In this document: in pieces, positions 1-8,559 of the stretch
Position numbering within the stretch: position 1 is the first letter of the stretch
Layout of the letters: each line of letters begins with the position of its first letter
Origin: Methanobrevibacter smithii ATCC 35061
Lineage (GTDB): Archaea > Methanobacteriota > Methanobacteria > Methanobacteriales > Methanobacteriaceae
Direction of reading: 5' to 3'
NCBI RefSeq assembly: GCF_000016525.1
Contig: NC_009515.1
Location: forward strand, 1 to 64,000
Length of the DNA: 64,000 nucleotides
Program-made: the position numbers and the translations under genes
The notes under the pieces: generated by a model
Told to the model about the DNA's origin: nothing
Database searches by the model: none
The model's input: only the letters and a program-made list of their open reading frames with translations

Positions 1-97
1 ACAACTCAACAGCTTCTTTTAACGGAACATTATCTGATTCTAATTGCTTAACTAATTTTTCCAATTCTTCTAACTTTTCTTCAAAACTTTTAGTCAT
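1..97 (-). CDS. xseB: exodeoxyribonuclease VII small subunit (partial)
   Basis: Only the first 32 codons lie in the window. The product starts MTKSFEEKLEELEKLVKQLE, the acidic heptad-rich helix typical of XseB, the small subunit that packs onto XseA. A GGTGAT ribosome binding site sits just before the ATG at 97. The gene is downstream of xseA on the same strand, with 16 bases between them, so the two form an operon. Its 3' end is outside the window. Confidence 0.85.
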   Translation of the reverse strand, partial: MTKSFEEKLEELEKLVKQLESDNVPLKEAVEL

Positions 98-113
98 ATT
101 ATCACCTTTTATT

Positions 114-1697
114 TTATTTTAAACTAAGTAATATTAACAGTACTATAACAATAGCTAAAAACAGTACTATAATTACATTTTTAGCTTTGGATTTTCTTAT
201 TTCATCAGGATCTTTTACAACATATCCCTTTTCCAGCAATTCATCAGGATTTAAAATCTTTAATTTTTCTTCAAGAATCCTTAATTTATTTTCATTACTG
301 TCTAATGTCTTGGTAATTTCTGCATCTAAACTTTTATGTATTTGAGCCATTTTAACAAATTTATCGTCCAATACCTGACACGGATTGCTGAAAACATGAT
401 TATTTTTAATTATTTCCAAATCATGAATATGCGAATTCAATGTGACATTAATTGAATTATTTAAATTATTCTCAATTAAATTTAAAGAATTTTTTTTTAA
501 TTCAAAAGATTCAATGAAATTCATGGATTTCAAATTTTTAAAGTGCAGGTTAAGTTTATTTTCATATTCTAACAGACAGTTAGACATGTTATTATCCAAT
601 TCATTTTTAAATAAAGTAATTTTACCGACTTTTTTATTTAAAATATAATCCGGATTATTCAGAATATATGAATTATTAAAGTTATCAAGCTGCAGTTCAT
701 TTGACTGAATCAGCTGATTTAATGATTTCTCAGCAGTTGTTTTTAATAAAACTAAATTTGTTTGATGATTCTTATACTTTGATAAAGGATCTTTTAAGGT
801 TTTATTGTTTTTGGAAATATTGAGTTTATGTGTTAAATTATCTAATTTGGAATTTATCAAATCATTTAATCTTGTTTCAATATTTTTTAGTTTTTCATTA
901 AGTTCAACTTTATTTGGAACAACCAGCTCAGCTGCTTTTGTGGGTGTTGCTGCAACTTTATCGGATACCATGTCTGAAAGCGTTTTGTCTGTTGAGTGAC
1001 CAATAGCTGTTATAACCGGTTTTTTAGAATTAGCTATTGAACGTACAATTTCCTCTTTGTTAAAATCCCATAAATCCTGAGTACTTCCTCCTCCACGACC
1101 TACAATTATCACATCAACATCTGTTTTGTTTGCCAGTGCAATATTTTTAGTTATGCTTCGGGTAGAGTTGGCTCCCTGTACTGTAGTGTTCCAGACAATT
1201 ATTTCTGCAGGCCATCTTTTTTCAATGTTGTTTACAATGTCTTTAACGGCTTTTCCGCTTGCAGAGGTTATTACTCCTATTTTTTTAGGATATTGTGGAA
1301 TTACTTTTTTGTCTTTAAATAATCCTTCTTTATCTAATTTCTTTTTAAGCTTTTCAAAAGCAATGTATAAATCTCCCAATCCTGCTTCCTGCATTTTTCT
1401 TACTCTGAATTGCAGGTTTCCACGTACTTTATAAAATGAAACTTCACCACTGGCTACAACATCCACACCATTTTTAGGTTCAAAATCCAAAGATTTTGTA
1501 GATAATTTAAACATTACACAGGAAATTGAAGAGTTTTTGTCTTTTAGGGAGAAATAGTAGTGTCCTGAATTATATGATCCGTTAAAATTAGTTATTTCAC
1601 CTCTGATTTTAATCTTTTTAAAATCATCACAGTAGCTAATTTTTTTATCAATCAAATTATTGATTGCACTGATTGAGTAAATATCATTTTCTTCCAT
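114..1697 (-). CDS. xseA: exodeoxyribonuclease VII large subunit
   Basis: XseA degrades single-stranded DNA to short oligonucleotides together with XseB. The N-terminal OB fold (about residues 10-110) has the family pattern GEITNF and GHYYFSLKD. The catalytic domain holds KIGVITSASGKAVKDI and GRGGGSTQDLW around residues 140-215. A long charged coiled-coil region follows. The last 20 residues are a hydrophobic segment after a KSKAK stretch, which is unusual for XseA and may tether it to the membrane. The ATG at 1697 is preferred over a TTG at 1700 because GGTG lies upstream at the right distance. It is followed by xseB. Confidence 0.93.
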   Translation of the reverse strand: MEENDIYSISAINNLIDKKISYCDDFKKIKIRGEITNFNGSYNSGHYYFSLKDKNSSISCVMFKLSTKSLDFEPKNGVDVVASGEVSFYKVRGNLQFRVRKMQEAGLGDLYIAFEKLKKKLDKEGLFKDKKVIPQYPKKIGVITSASGKAVKDIVNNIEKRWPAEIIVWNTTVQGANSTRSITKNIALANKTDVDVIIVGRGGGSTQDLWDFNKEEIVRSIANSKKPVITAIGHSTDKTLSDMVSDKVAATPTKAAELVVPNKVELNEKLKNIETRLNDLINSKLDNLTHKLNISKNNKTLKDPLSKYKNHQTNLVLLKTTAEKSLNQLIQSNELQLDNFNNSYILNNPDYILNKKVGKITLFKNELDNNMSNCLLEYENKLNLHFKNLKSMNFIESFELKKNSLNLIENNLNNSINVTLNSHIHDLEIIKNNHVFSNPCQVLDDKFVKMAQIHKSLDAEITKTLDSNENKLRILEEKLKILNPDELLEKGYVVKDPDEIRKSKAKNVIIVLFLAIVIVLLILLSLK

Positions 1698-2072
1698 CAA
1701 AACACCATGCAGGTTAAATTTAATATTGAATTTAATTTGTAATAATGTTTTATCATTAATCTGATTTAATCATTGTTATTTAATTGTGTCAACTAAAAAA
1801 AGTATTACTTTAAAAAAATTTTTTATTACAAATTCAAAAATTGAAGAAAATGGTCTTTTTGTAGCAGCTAACCTATATGTCCTGATAGTTTTTTGACACC
1901 TTCGCAGAAAAGAGATTTTCAGCCTAATTTTATATATAAAGAGAACGTATATTTTATGTAATAATATACGAAAGTAAAAGAAAGATACGAATGTTTTATA
2001 TACTAAAAAAACAAAGAATAAAATGTAGCAAAAATTGGGATTAAAAAATCATAAACTAGGTGAAAAAAGATT
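1698..2072. other. intergenic region with promoter elements
   Basis: No gene is seen. The xseA side holds a perfect 13-bp palindrome AAAGTATTACTTT at 1799-1811. The recombinase side holds two TATA-like boxes (TTTATATATAAA near 1929-1940 and TTTATATA at 1995-2002) and a dif-like inverted repeat at 1945-1972. The 1995 box and the AGGTGA at 2058-2063 fit a start of translation at 2073. Confidence 0.6.
1945..1972. repeat. inverted repeat with 11-6-11 layout, dif-like
   Basis: CGTATATT (1946-1953) is mirrored by AATATACG (1963-1970) with nine bases between. Read with 11-bp arms and a 6-bp centre the site has the layout of a Xer recombination site. It lies about 100 bp upstream of a Xer-type recombinase gene. 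A second ATACGAA follows at about 1986. It could instead be an operator. Confidence 0.4.
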
Positions 2073-3152
2073 ATGATTGCTACAAAAGAACTTTCAGGAT
2101 ATTTGGATGAGTATCTTGAAGAAAAACAAGAGATAAAGAACCTAACCTCAGAAACAATTAAAAAACAAACATTTAATATTAATCAGTTTATCAGTTACCT
2201 TGAAAATGAAGGAATTGAAGAACTGGACAGCACAAATGTTAAAAAACAACTAAGACACTACCGTAGATACTGTCTTAAAGGTAGAGGCAATAAAAGGACA
2301 ACAGTGAAAACATATATGATGAATATTTTAGAATTCATCAACTCTGAGGAAGTTCAAGAAGAAATACAGCATGATCCCATTAAAATGAAGGATATCATTG
2401 AAGTTAAAGTCGAAGATCCTGAAACTGCTAAAAAAAGAATTGAAAAAATAAGTTTAAATAGCCAGCAAAGCAATTTCCTACTTGAAACAATAGAATTAAG
2501 CGGAAATGCAAGGGATTATGCAATCTGTTCTACATTTCTTGACTCTGGAATTAGGTTAAAAGAGTTGGTTGGACTTAATAAAAGTGATATTCAAGTTCCA
2601 TTAGATGAAAATGGTTTTTATATCTTGCCTGATGACGTAAATAGCTATATAGAACTACATCTACGTGCAGAAACAACAAAAGGACAGTCTAAAGACCGCA
2701 CTACATTTATAACCTATGATACATTAGCCAGTCTTAATGATATGATTTATGACCGTATAACAAAACTTAGAAAAAATACTTACGATGTCTACAGACCTGT
2801 TATTCAGCGAAAAAAAGCTGAAGCTGAAAAAACTCGTGAAGAACTTTTTTTAAATCAAAAGGGAAAACGTATAGGAAAACGTGCAGTCCAAGAAGTGATA
2901 AAAAAGTATGCTAAACTAAGTGATGAGAGAATAGCTAATGAAAATATAGATTGCCCGGTAAATTACGGGAAAAATGTTAGTGTTCATATTCTCAGACACA
3001 CTGCACTAAGCCATTATGCTGAAATCCTTACAGTAGCAGAGGTTCAAAGTATAGCTGGACACAGCAACAGTCAAACAACTGACAAATATATTCACGTTGA
3101 CCGTGAGCATATTAAACAAAAATTAAAACTTAATAATATGAAAGCTATGTAA
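2073..3152 (+). CDS. tyrosine recombinase, XerA/phage-integrase family
   Basis: This 359-residue protein has an N-terminal SAM-like core-binding domain (about 5-110) and a C-terminal catalytic domain. Visible catalytic residues are R161 (GIRLKEL), K203, H305 and R308 (HILRH), H330 (AGHS) and nucleophile Y339 (DKYIHV). It should break and rejoin DNA at paired short inverted arms. AGGTGA at 2058-2063 supports the ATG. Candidate recombination sites lie on both sides (1945-1972, 3456-3492, 3618-3638), and no phage genes are near. It may be the chromosome-dimer resolvase XerA or the recombinase of a small invertible or integrated element; the sequence alone does not decide. Confidence 0.9.
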   Translation: MIATKELSGYLDEYLEEKQEIKNLTSETIKKQTFNINQFISYLENEGIEELDSTNVKKQLRHYRRYCLKGRGNKRTTVKTYMMNILEFINSEEVQEEIQHDPIKMKDIIEVKVEDPETAKKRIEKISLNSQQSNFLLETIELSGNARDYAICSTFLDSGIRLKELVGLNKSDIQVPLDENGFYILPDDVNSYIELHLRAETTKGQSKDRTTFITYDTLASLNDMIYDRITKLRKNTYDVYRPVIQRKKAEAEKTREELFLNQKGKRIGKRAVQEVIKKYAKLSDERIANENIDCPVNYGKNVSVHILRHTALSHYAEILTVAEVQSIAGHSNSQTTDKYIHVDREHIKQKLKLNNMKAM

Positions 3153-3455
3153 TTTAGCTTTCTTTTAAATATTTTTTTACAAAACTATCCTATATCAATA
3201 GCTTGACCTATATCATGCCAACCCATTTAGCTAGTTTTTCTTTTATAAATTTCATGAAAATTATAAAATCCCAGCCAAATATTTGTTTATGTTCTGATTT
3301 AAGATAAATAGCGATTTAATATTTGTTTTTATCTTTAAAATTAAAATTTAAATGTTTAATTTGCTTAAATATCATTGATTAAGCATTAAAATATAAAATA
3401 AGTTTATTTAAGGTCTTTTTTTATAAGATTTATTAAATTTTAAATATTATATGAG

Positions 3456-3492
3456 TCGGCATTAGTATGCCGAATATTTCTGTATTTACAGA
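3456..3492. repeat. two adjacent palindromes downstream of the recombinase
   Basis: TCGGCAT at 3456-3462 pairs with ATGCCGA at 3467-3473 (loop TAGT). Six bases further, TCTGTA at 3479-3484 pairs with TACAGA at 3487-3492. The first is much more GC-rich than its surroundings and could be a recombinase site or a transcript end for the integrase gene. Confidence 0.45.
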
Positions 3493-3617
3493 TAAATAGT
3501 AAATAAGAAAAAATAGTTAAATAGCCATTATAAGTATAATTACTATAATAAGTAAGATAGCAATAATACTATTAATATATATTATAGCTATTTATATTAA
3601 ATAGATATTTTCTGTAA

Positions 3618-3638
3618 AGTATATAAATAATATATACT
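3618..3638. repeat. 8-bp inverted repeat
   Basis: AGTATATA and TATATACT are separated by AATAA. The arms resemble those of the inverted repeat at 1945-1972, so the recombinase gene lies between two similar palindromes. The low complexity of the DNA weakens this. Confidence 0.35.
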
Positions 3639-3903
3639 ACCACTTATACCCGAATCATATTTTATTAATTTTTAAGTGAAATTTTAACTAAAAATTGGTC
3701 TAAATCATCAGCTTCATATATATGTAACTAATACAAAAATACTATTTTAATCAATACTTTCATTAAATCCATACTTCAAATCAATAATTCGAGCACTTTT
3801 CATTAAATTTATTAAATTTTATAGAATTTATTAAATTTTATTTTACTGGCTGCAGTGTAAAATAATTTCTCATGATAAAAGAAAAAGGAATTTATAAAAT
3901 CCC

Positions 3904-4335
3904 TTAATCATCATAATATTCTCCGTTGCTTCTGTATTTTACTGTTGAGCTATACATATCAATATAATTTTGACTGTGATATCCATGTCTATCAGGCATA
4001 TCTCCACTACCTATAGGTCTTCCAGATGCTTTATCATATAAAACATAACCTTTTCCATCACTATCCTGCTTACTGTACCATGTATCACCTTCACAAACCC
4101 AATCAGAATGAGGATCTTTGGATTGTGAAGACGCAGAAGAATATGATTTATATTCATCAGATACTTGGCAAACATCAGCAGTATCATTAGTAGTGTTATT
4201 AGTAATATTTGCAGTATTATTTAATGTTGTATTATTTACCGGTTCGCTGCTTAGTGAAACAGTATAAATCAAACCACCGATAAGGCAGCACACAATCAGT
4301 ATAATTATAGCTATAATAGTTCTTTCATTGTCCAT
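3904..4335 (-). CDS. single-pass membrane-anchored hypothetical protein
   Basis: 143 residues. Residues 6-29 form one hydrophobic helix after a short charged N-terminus, then comes an Asn/Thr-rich linker (about 35-55, repeated NTT/NIT), as in surface proteins of these methanogens, where Asn residues may be glycosylated. The C-terminal part has several Trp, Tyr and Asp residues (DSDGKGYVLYDKASGRPIG) and is predicted to lie outside the membrane. I do not recognise a family. It stands alone upstream of AT-rich DNA. Confidence 0.75.
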   Translation of the reverse strand: MDNERTIIAIIILIVCCLIGGLIYTVSLSSEPVNNTTLNNTANITNNTTNDTADVCQVSDEYKSYSSASSQSKDPHSDWVCEGDTWYSKQDSDGKGYVLYDKASGRPIGSGDMPDRHGYHSQNYIDMYSSTVKYRSNGEYYDD

Positions 4336-4422
4336 CTTGTCACCAAAATTACATATTTAAAATATAATAAAAAATATCATACTTACAATATTATTATATT
4401 GTTTATACTATTTAAACACATA

Positions 4423-4965
4423 TTATTCATTAGCATCAGTTAAAATCCCATCTATTTCCAAAAGATTATTGGCAAAATAGATTTTTTCCTGCTTATCTGA
4501 TGTGGACAATCCCATTTCAATCATATGGTCCAAAAGAACTTTCAGGCTATCATAATAACCATTAAGATTATATACAATACATGGAGCATTTATCTGTTTT
4601 AGGGCAACTTTAGTCATTATTTCAGTTATTTCATCTAAAGTACCTGTACCTCCCGGAAAAGCAATGAAAGCATCTCCAAGCTCAATCATTTTCCTTTTCC
4701 GATCCTGCAAATCACTGGTTATTATAAGTTCGCTTAAATTTTCATGGTGCAGGTTATCGTCTATAAAAAACTCAGGTTCAACACCAATTGCCATACCTTC
4801 AGCATTCAGAACACTGTCTGCAAGTTCCCCCATCAATCCTATTTTTGAACCGCCATAAACAAGTATATGATTATTTTCAGCAATCCACACACCAAGTTCC
4901 CTTACAGCTTCTTTTAGAAAGGGGTCACTGCCTTCATGTGATCCAAGATATACCGTAATTTTCAT
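4423..4965 (-). CDS. LOG family protein (TIGR00730 type)
   Basis: 180 residues of Rossmann fold with the hallmark PGGTGTLDE at 104-112 and an early YGGSKIGLMG at 37-46. The LOG family releases the base from nucleoside monophosphates (phosphoribohydrolase); the archaeal substrate is not settled, and older databases call these lysine decarboxylases. The length fits the short form of the family. It is transcribed with the small genes upstream at 5005-5371. Confidence 0.88.
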   Translation of the reverse strand: MKITVYLGSHEGSDPFLKEAVRELGVWIAENNHILVYGGSKIGLMGELADSVLNAEGMAIGVEPEFFIDDNLHHENLSELIITSDLQDRKRKMIELGDAFIAFPGGTGTLDEITEIMTKVALKQINAPCIVYNLNGYYDSLKVLLDHMIEMGLSTSDKQEKIYFANNLLEIDGILTDANE

Positions 4966-5004
4966 TAAGTTACACCTATTATGTTATATATGCTTCAAAT
5001 TCTC

Positions 5005-5253
5005 TTAAATTCCAAAAATAAATAATATAAATGAAATTACAGGTATAATTACACCATGCTTAAAAGTTTTTTCATCACTGATTAATTTCAGAGACACATA
5101 AACAGACAGCATGATTGACAATAACGGATACAGTAATGTCCTGTCAGAGTTTATTAACCTAACATTTAACCATGCGGAAAGTACAGAAATTAAAAGTATT
5201 AAAACTGTCAAATAACCGATTCCTATTAATGCATATCTTTTATTTTTTTTCAT
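5005..5253 (-). CDS. small membrane protein, three hydrophobic segments
   Basis: 82 residues with hydrophobic segments at about 8-28, 40-55 and 62-80, so it should be an integral membrane protein. No family recognised. The ATG at 5253 is used here; an in-frame GTG six bases upstream is an alternative. Its start overlaps the end of the zinc-ribbon gene at 5240, which suggests translational coupling. Confidence 0.65.
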   Translation of the reverse strand: MKKNKRYALIGIGYLTVLILLISVLSAWLNVRLINSDRTLLYPLLSIMLSVYVSLKLISDEKTFKHGVIIPVISFILFIFGI

Positions 5254-5371
5254 AATCACTGCTTACATCAGTTTGAGTATTTGAATCAGAATTATCTATT
5301 TTTGTTCCACATTCCTGACAGAATTTAGAATCCTTTTCAACTAATACACCGCAATTAGGACAATTAACCAT
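5240..5371 (-). CDS. 43-residue zinc-ribbon protein
   Basis: The small ORF starts MVNCPNCGVL and contains a second CQECG knuckle about 16 residues later, so two CxxC pairs can bind one zinc ion. The tail is Asn/Asp/Ser-rich. A strong GGAGGG lies 8-9 bases before the ATG at 5371. It overlaps the following membrane-protein gene by 14 bases. Such short zinc ribbons are common as separate proteins or N-terminal domains in methanogens; the role is unknown. Confidence 0.75.
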   Translation of the reverse strand: MVNCPNCGVLVEKDSKFCQECGTKIDNSDSNTQTDVSSDYEKK

Positions 5372-5980
5372 AAAAACATCCCTCCAGTTGTTTTTATTTA
5401 TCTTGTTAACAATATATAATAATTATGTTTTGAAAACAGCTAAAAACAGGATTTAATGATATTTCGAAACTTGGATTTTTTAAAAAACAGAGCTGTCAAA
5501 ACAGCATTTTGTCTGATTTAACAAAAATTAAAAATATAAAAAAAGGCAGAAAAAATATTTTAGGTAATTTTTCTGATTAATACTGAAGTATTGTTTGTAT
5601 TGCCTGTAGGCAGGAGCATTACTTCCTTATGGAATCCTCTGGTGTCTTTTTCAGTAACCGGAGAATATAAAATAGCTCTCATACCAGTATAGGTTCTATA
5701 AAGAACAGGTGTTTTTTCACTTACCACATCCCAAATATTGGAAAATACCCTTTCTTTAGGTTCTGCAAAAGCAGCTACCATCAAAATATCATAATCCAAA
5801 TCAGCTATTGTATTTTCATTACCTATAACAATTTTAATATCGTCGTCAAGGTTTAATTTTTTTAAAACTTTTCTGGATAACTGGGCTACATCTTCCTGCT
5901 GTTCAATTCCAATACATTTACATCCGAATACTTCATTGAACATGATTAAAGTTAAAGGCAGAGGTCCGCTTCCCAAAAAT

Positions 5981-7361
5981 GAGTCTGTAAAATTTTATAG
6001 GCTTATTTGTTTTTTAATTTTTTACAGTTGAACTTTCATTTTGATGAAATTTCATTCTAATTTTTCTTTAATTTTAATATAAATGATTTAAAAATAGTAA
6101 AATACTTTAATAAGTGAGGACAAATAATATTTTATGACCAAACAAAACAAATCTGCCCTCAATAGTAATATAGACTTCATACAACTTAAACTTTATGATT
6201 TTTTTGATGAAAAAATTGATCAAGAAAAAATTATTTCAAAAAGATTGAATAAAACACCTAATTTTGAAAATACTAATCATAAACTATTTTTAGATGAAAA
6301 TAATACTTTTAAATATGATAATCCCATTTGTCCAGTTTGTGGAAGCCACAAAATAATCAAAAAAGGCACAATAAAGAAAAACAAACAAAATACTAATGGA
6401 AAAACAACAGAATTCAAAGAACAGCAATATCAATGCAAAAAATGTGGAAAAAAATTCGGAATATACAATAATCCATTAATTGGTGAAAATAAACAATTTT
6501 TACAAGAAATAATGGATAAAATTCCAGGAATAATGAAAATAGGGTACCAATCACTTCGTAAAATAAGTAAATACTTTGAAATATTCCTTGGAATCAGAAT
6601 ATCTCATCAAACAATCAAGAACTGGTCTGACAAAAATCACGAAGAAAGCATCAGCAATGAAAAATTTGAATATTCTGGCTATTATTTATATGATGAGCAA
6701 TTTTTAAGACTTAATGGAACTAGACACTACAGATTAACTTTATTTGATGCAATACTCAATATTCCAGTCACAGAACGAATAGTACGTCGCAGAATACCAA
6801 AAAACACGAAAAAATTTATCTTAGAATCAACAGAAAATAAACCATTCATTTGCCTAACAACCGATTTATTCCCAATGTATCGTAATGTAGCAGATGAAAT
6901 AGAAGTAAAACATCAATTGTGCATATTTCATCTGTTTCAAACAATAAACCATAAATTAAAAGTATATTGTAGAAGAAACAAGATTAATGGAAAACAAAGA
7001 GACCATATTTACGAAAATGCACAAGAATTAAAAAACTGTTTCAGACAAAACTCAAAAAAAGAAGCAATAGAACAATTTAAACAATATTTACAAAAATATA
7101 CGGCCATACCAGTTGTTTTAAAAGATTTCATAAGAAAACATATCATAAATCACTTCCACAGATACGTAGAATATCTTGATGATGAAAATATAGAAAAAAC
7201 ATCAAATAAAGTCGAAAATTACTACAGACAAACCAATCCTGAAAAAATAAAGAAAATATACAAAACCAAAAATGGAATCCTGACATTTTTAGACTATCAA
7301 ATGCAAAATTGGACTGAAAAACACATTAAAATCAAATAAGCCTATAAAATTTTACAGACTC
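5981..7361 (+). mobile_element. ISM1-like insertion sequence, complete
   Basis: The element is 1381 bp. Its ends are perfect 29-bp inverted repeats (5981-6009 and 7333-7361), starting GAGTCTGTAAAATTTT. It is flanked by a direct repeat CCAAAAAT (5973-5980 and 7362-7369), an 8-bp target duplication. It carries one transposase gene. From memory, ISM1 of M. smithii also has 29-bp ends and an 8-bp duplication, and this is probably a relative. Identical ends and an exact duplication indicate a recent insertion. Confidence 0.92.
6134..7339 (+). CDS. DDE transposase of ISM1-like element
   Basis: The 401-residue transposase has an N-terminal zinc ribbon (C66, C69, C101, C104). A helix-turn-helix-like stretch follows (about 135-165, SLRKISKYFE and SHQTIKNW). 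The DDE catalytic core has candidate residues D187 (YDEQ), D244 (TTDLFP) and E361 (NKVENYY). The H-x-L-F motif near 266 lies between the second Asp and the Glu, as in IS6/ISM1-like enzymes. The frame is intact, so the element may still move. It is oriented opposite to the gene it disrupts. Confidence 0.9.
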   Translation: MTKQNKSALNSNIDFIQLKLYDFFDEKIDQEKIISKRLNKTPNFENTNHKLFLDENNTFKYDNPICPVCGSHKIIKKGTIKKNKQNTNGKTTEFKEQQYQCKKCGKKFGIYNNPLIGENKQFLQEIMDKIPGIMKIGYQSLRKISKYFEIFLGIRISHQTIKNWSDKNHEESISNEKFEYSGYYLYDEQFLRLNGTRHYRLTLFDAILNIPVTERIVRRRIPKNTKKFILESTENKPFICLTTDLFPMYRNVADEIEVKHQLCIFHLFQTINHKLKVYCRRNKINGKQRDHIYENAQELKNCFRQNSKKEAIEQFKQYLQKYTAIPVVLKDFIRKHIINHFHRYVEYLDDENIEKTSNKVENYYRQTNPEKIKKIYKTKNGILTFLDYQMQNWTEKHIKIK

Positions 7362-7854
7362 CCAAAAATAAAAAGGTTTTTTCCTCATTGAATTTAGCTA
7401 ATTTACTTTCATTATTAATTAATCCTATATAACGGTCATAAAAGTGAAAAGAGTCAAGTACTTCTCTTGGATTATCTGAGTTAAGTATTTTTAATGCATT
7501 TTCCATTTCCAGTCTGGCGCCGACATAAACGTAAAACTTACGGATTAATTTTAATGCCCTGTTCATCTTTTCATCATCAAGAATATGTTTAGCAGAGTCA
7601 AAATCGATTGTTTTATCATGCGCAATAACTTCAACTTCATCTAAAATCTCAATAACCTCATCGATAGCAACATCATCCAAAACGTTCATATCATCATCAA
7701 GATTACCGAAATTGGAAAGTTTATCAGCTATTTCTTCAATTTTACCCCAATATTTATAACAACTCATAATATCACGATATTTTTTCAAATTAAATAACAA
7801 ATTATATATAGTATTTTCTAGTTTATTATATATTAAAGTTTAGTATATGATAAT

Positions 7855-7955
7855 AAAGTATTACTAAAGCTTTAATTTAAGAAATAAAGTAATACTTTCA
7901 TTCTTTTAAAAAATAAAGTATTAAAAATCGATTAAAATTTCCAAAAAAGTAATAC
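7855..7955. promoter_or_regulatory. four phased AAAGTA-type operator-like sites
   Basis: In the divergent region between the nicotianamine synthase-like gene and the GNAT gene, AAAGTATTACT (7855), AAAGTAATACTTT (7886, a 13-bp palindrome), AAAGTATTA (7915) and AAAGTAATAC (7946) start 31, 29 and 31 bp apart, about three helical turns. This spacing suggests cooperative binding of a regulator on one face of the DNA. The same motif occurs at 1799-1811 and twice at 15310-15341. The binding protein is unknown. Confidence 0.5.
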
Positions 7956-7975
7956 ATTTAATGGAGGATTAAAAA

Positions 7976-8551
7976 GTGAACTTTAAAATTATTCAACTGT
8001 CCGACAATATTTGTGAAAAAACCAGAACTCAGAAGTTTTTATTTAAGCAGATTAAAAAAGAATACGGATACGGATATGTGCCGGAATATCATAAAGACAT
8101 AATTAATCTAAATGAATACTACATAAATCCTAGAAAAAATAATTTGTTCCTAGCAAAAAATTCTGAAAATGATGAAATAATAGCTACAATAGCTGTAAGA
8201 GGCTATGACAAAAAATTCAAAGAATTTGAAGGATTATATAATAAAGAAGATACTGCAAGCATTTGGAGATTATATGTTGATGAAAAATACAGAAGACTGG
8301 GTCTTGCAACAAAACTGTTCAAACTAGTAGAATCCTTTAGCTATCTAAACAGCTATAAAGAAATTTATCTCCACACCCATAAAAATTTAAATGGGGGATT
8401 AAACTTTTGGAAAAAAATGGGCTTTGAAACAACTGTAGATACAAACAATGACCTTCAGACAGTCCATATGATTAAAAAATTACCTAAGTTCAAACTCAAT
8501 AATGTTCAATCCGGCTATAACTTAGCTATTGAATCCTTAACTCTTTTTTAA
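7976..8551 (+). CDS. GNAT family N-acetyltransferase
   Basis: 191 residues. The acetyl-CoA pyrophosphate loop is visible as RRLGLATKLF (106-115) after beta-strand IWRLYVDEKY, and YKEIYLHTH precedes the C-terminal FWKKMGFE motif, so the GNAT fold is complete. The start is a GTG with GGAGG ten bases upstream. The substrate cannot be read from sequence. Divergence from the nicotianamine synthase-like gene across a shared set of putative operators suggests joint regulation, perhaps in modification of a metal chelator; that link is inference. Confidence 0.85.
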   Translation: MNFKIIQLSDNICEKTRTQKFLFKQIKKEYGYGYVPEYHKDIINLNEYYINPRKNNLFLAKNSENDEIIATIAVRGYDKKFKEFEGLYNKEDTASIWRLYVDEKYRRLGLATKLFKLVESFSYLNSYKEIYLHTHKNLNGGLNFWKKMGFETTVDTNNDLQTVHMIKKLPKFKLNNVQSGYNLAIESLTLF

Positions 8552-8559
8552 TTATCATT

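Larger units (their letters stand above)
3153..3903. other. long gene-free region rich in palindromes
   Basis: About 750 bp without a convincing gene. It contains three inverted repeats: TCGGCAT/ATGCCGA at 3456-3473, TCTGTA/TACAGA at 3479-3492 and AGTATATA/TATATACT at 3618-3638. Between them are very AT-rich runs with many TATA-like stretches. It is directly downstream of the tyrosine recombinase gene and may hold its target site. Confidence 0.55.
5560..7767 (-). pseudogene. nicotianamine synthase-like gene, split by an insertion sequence
   Basis: The two halves lie on either side of the insertion sequence. The 5' half (7362-7767) begins MSCYKYW after a GTGAT site and ends KTFLFLG. The 3' half (5560-5980) continues GSGPLPLT, the SAM-binding glycine loop of nicotianamine synthase-like enzymes. 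Joining them across one copy of the 8-bp duplication restores an unbroken frame of about 272 residues, close to the archaeal family length. Such enzymes link aminocarboxypropyl groups from SAM into nicotianamine-type metal chelators. A few codons of IS sequence now follow the 5' half, so its protein lacks the whole SAM site. The gene should be non-functional while the element is present. Confidence 0.85.

Noticed and set aside
2073-3152. Integrated provirus or plasmid around the tyrosine recombinase
   Set aside because: No phage or plasmid genes and no tRNA attachment site are seen on either side; the neighbours are ordinary chromosomal genes.
5005-5371. tRNA or riboswitch in the small-gene region
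   Set aside because: No cloverleaf or known riboswitch core could be traced; the region is explained by two overlapping small genes.
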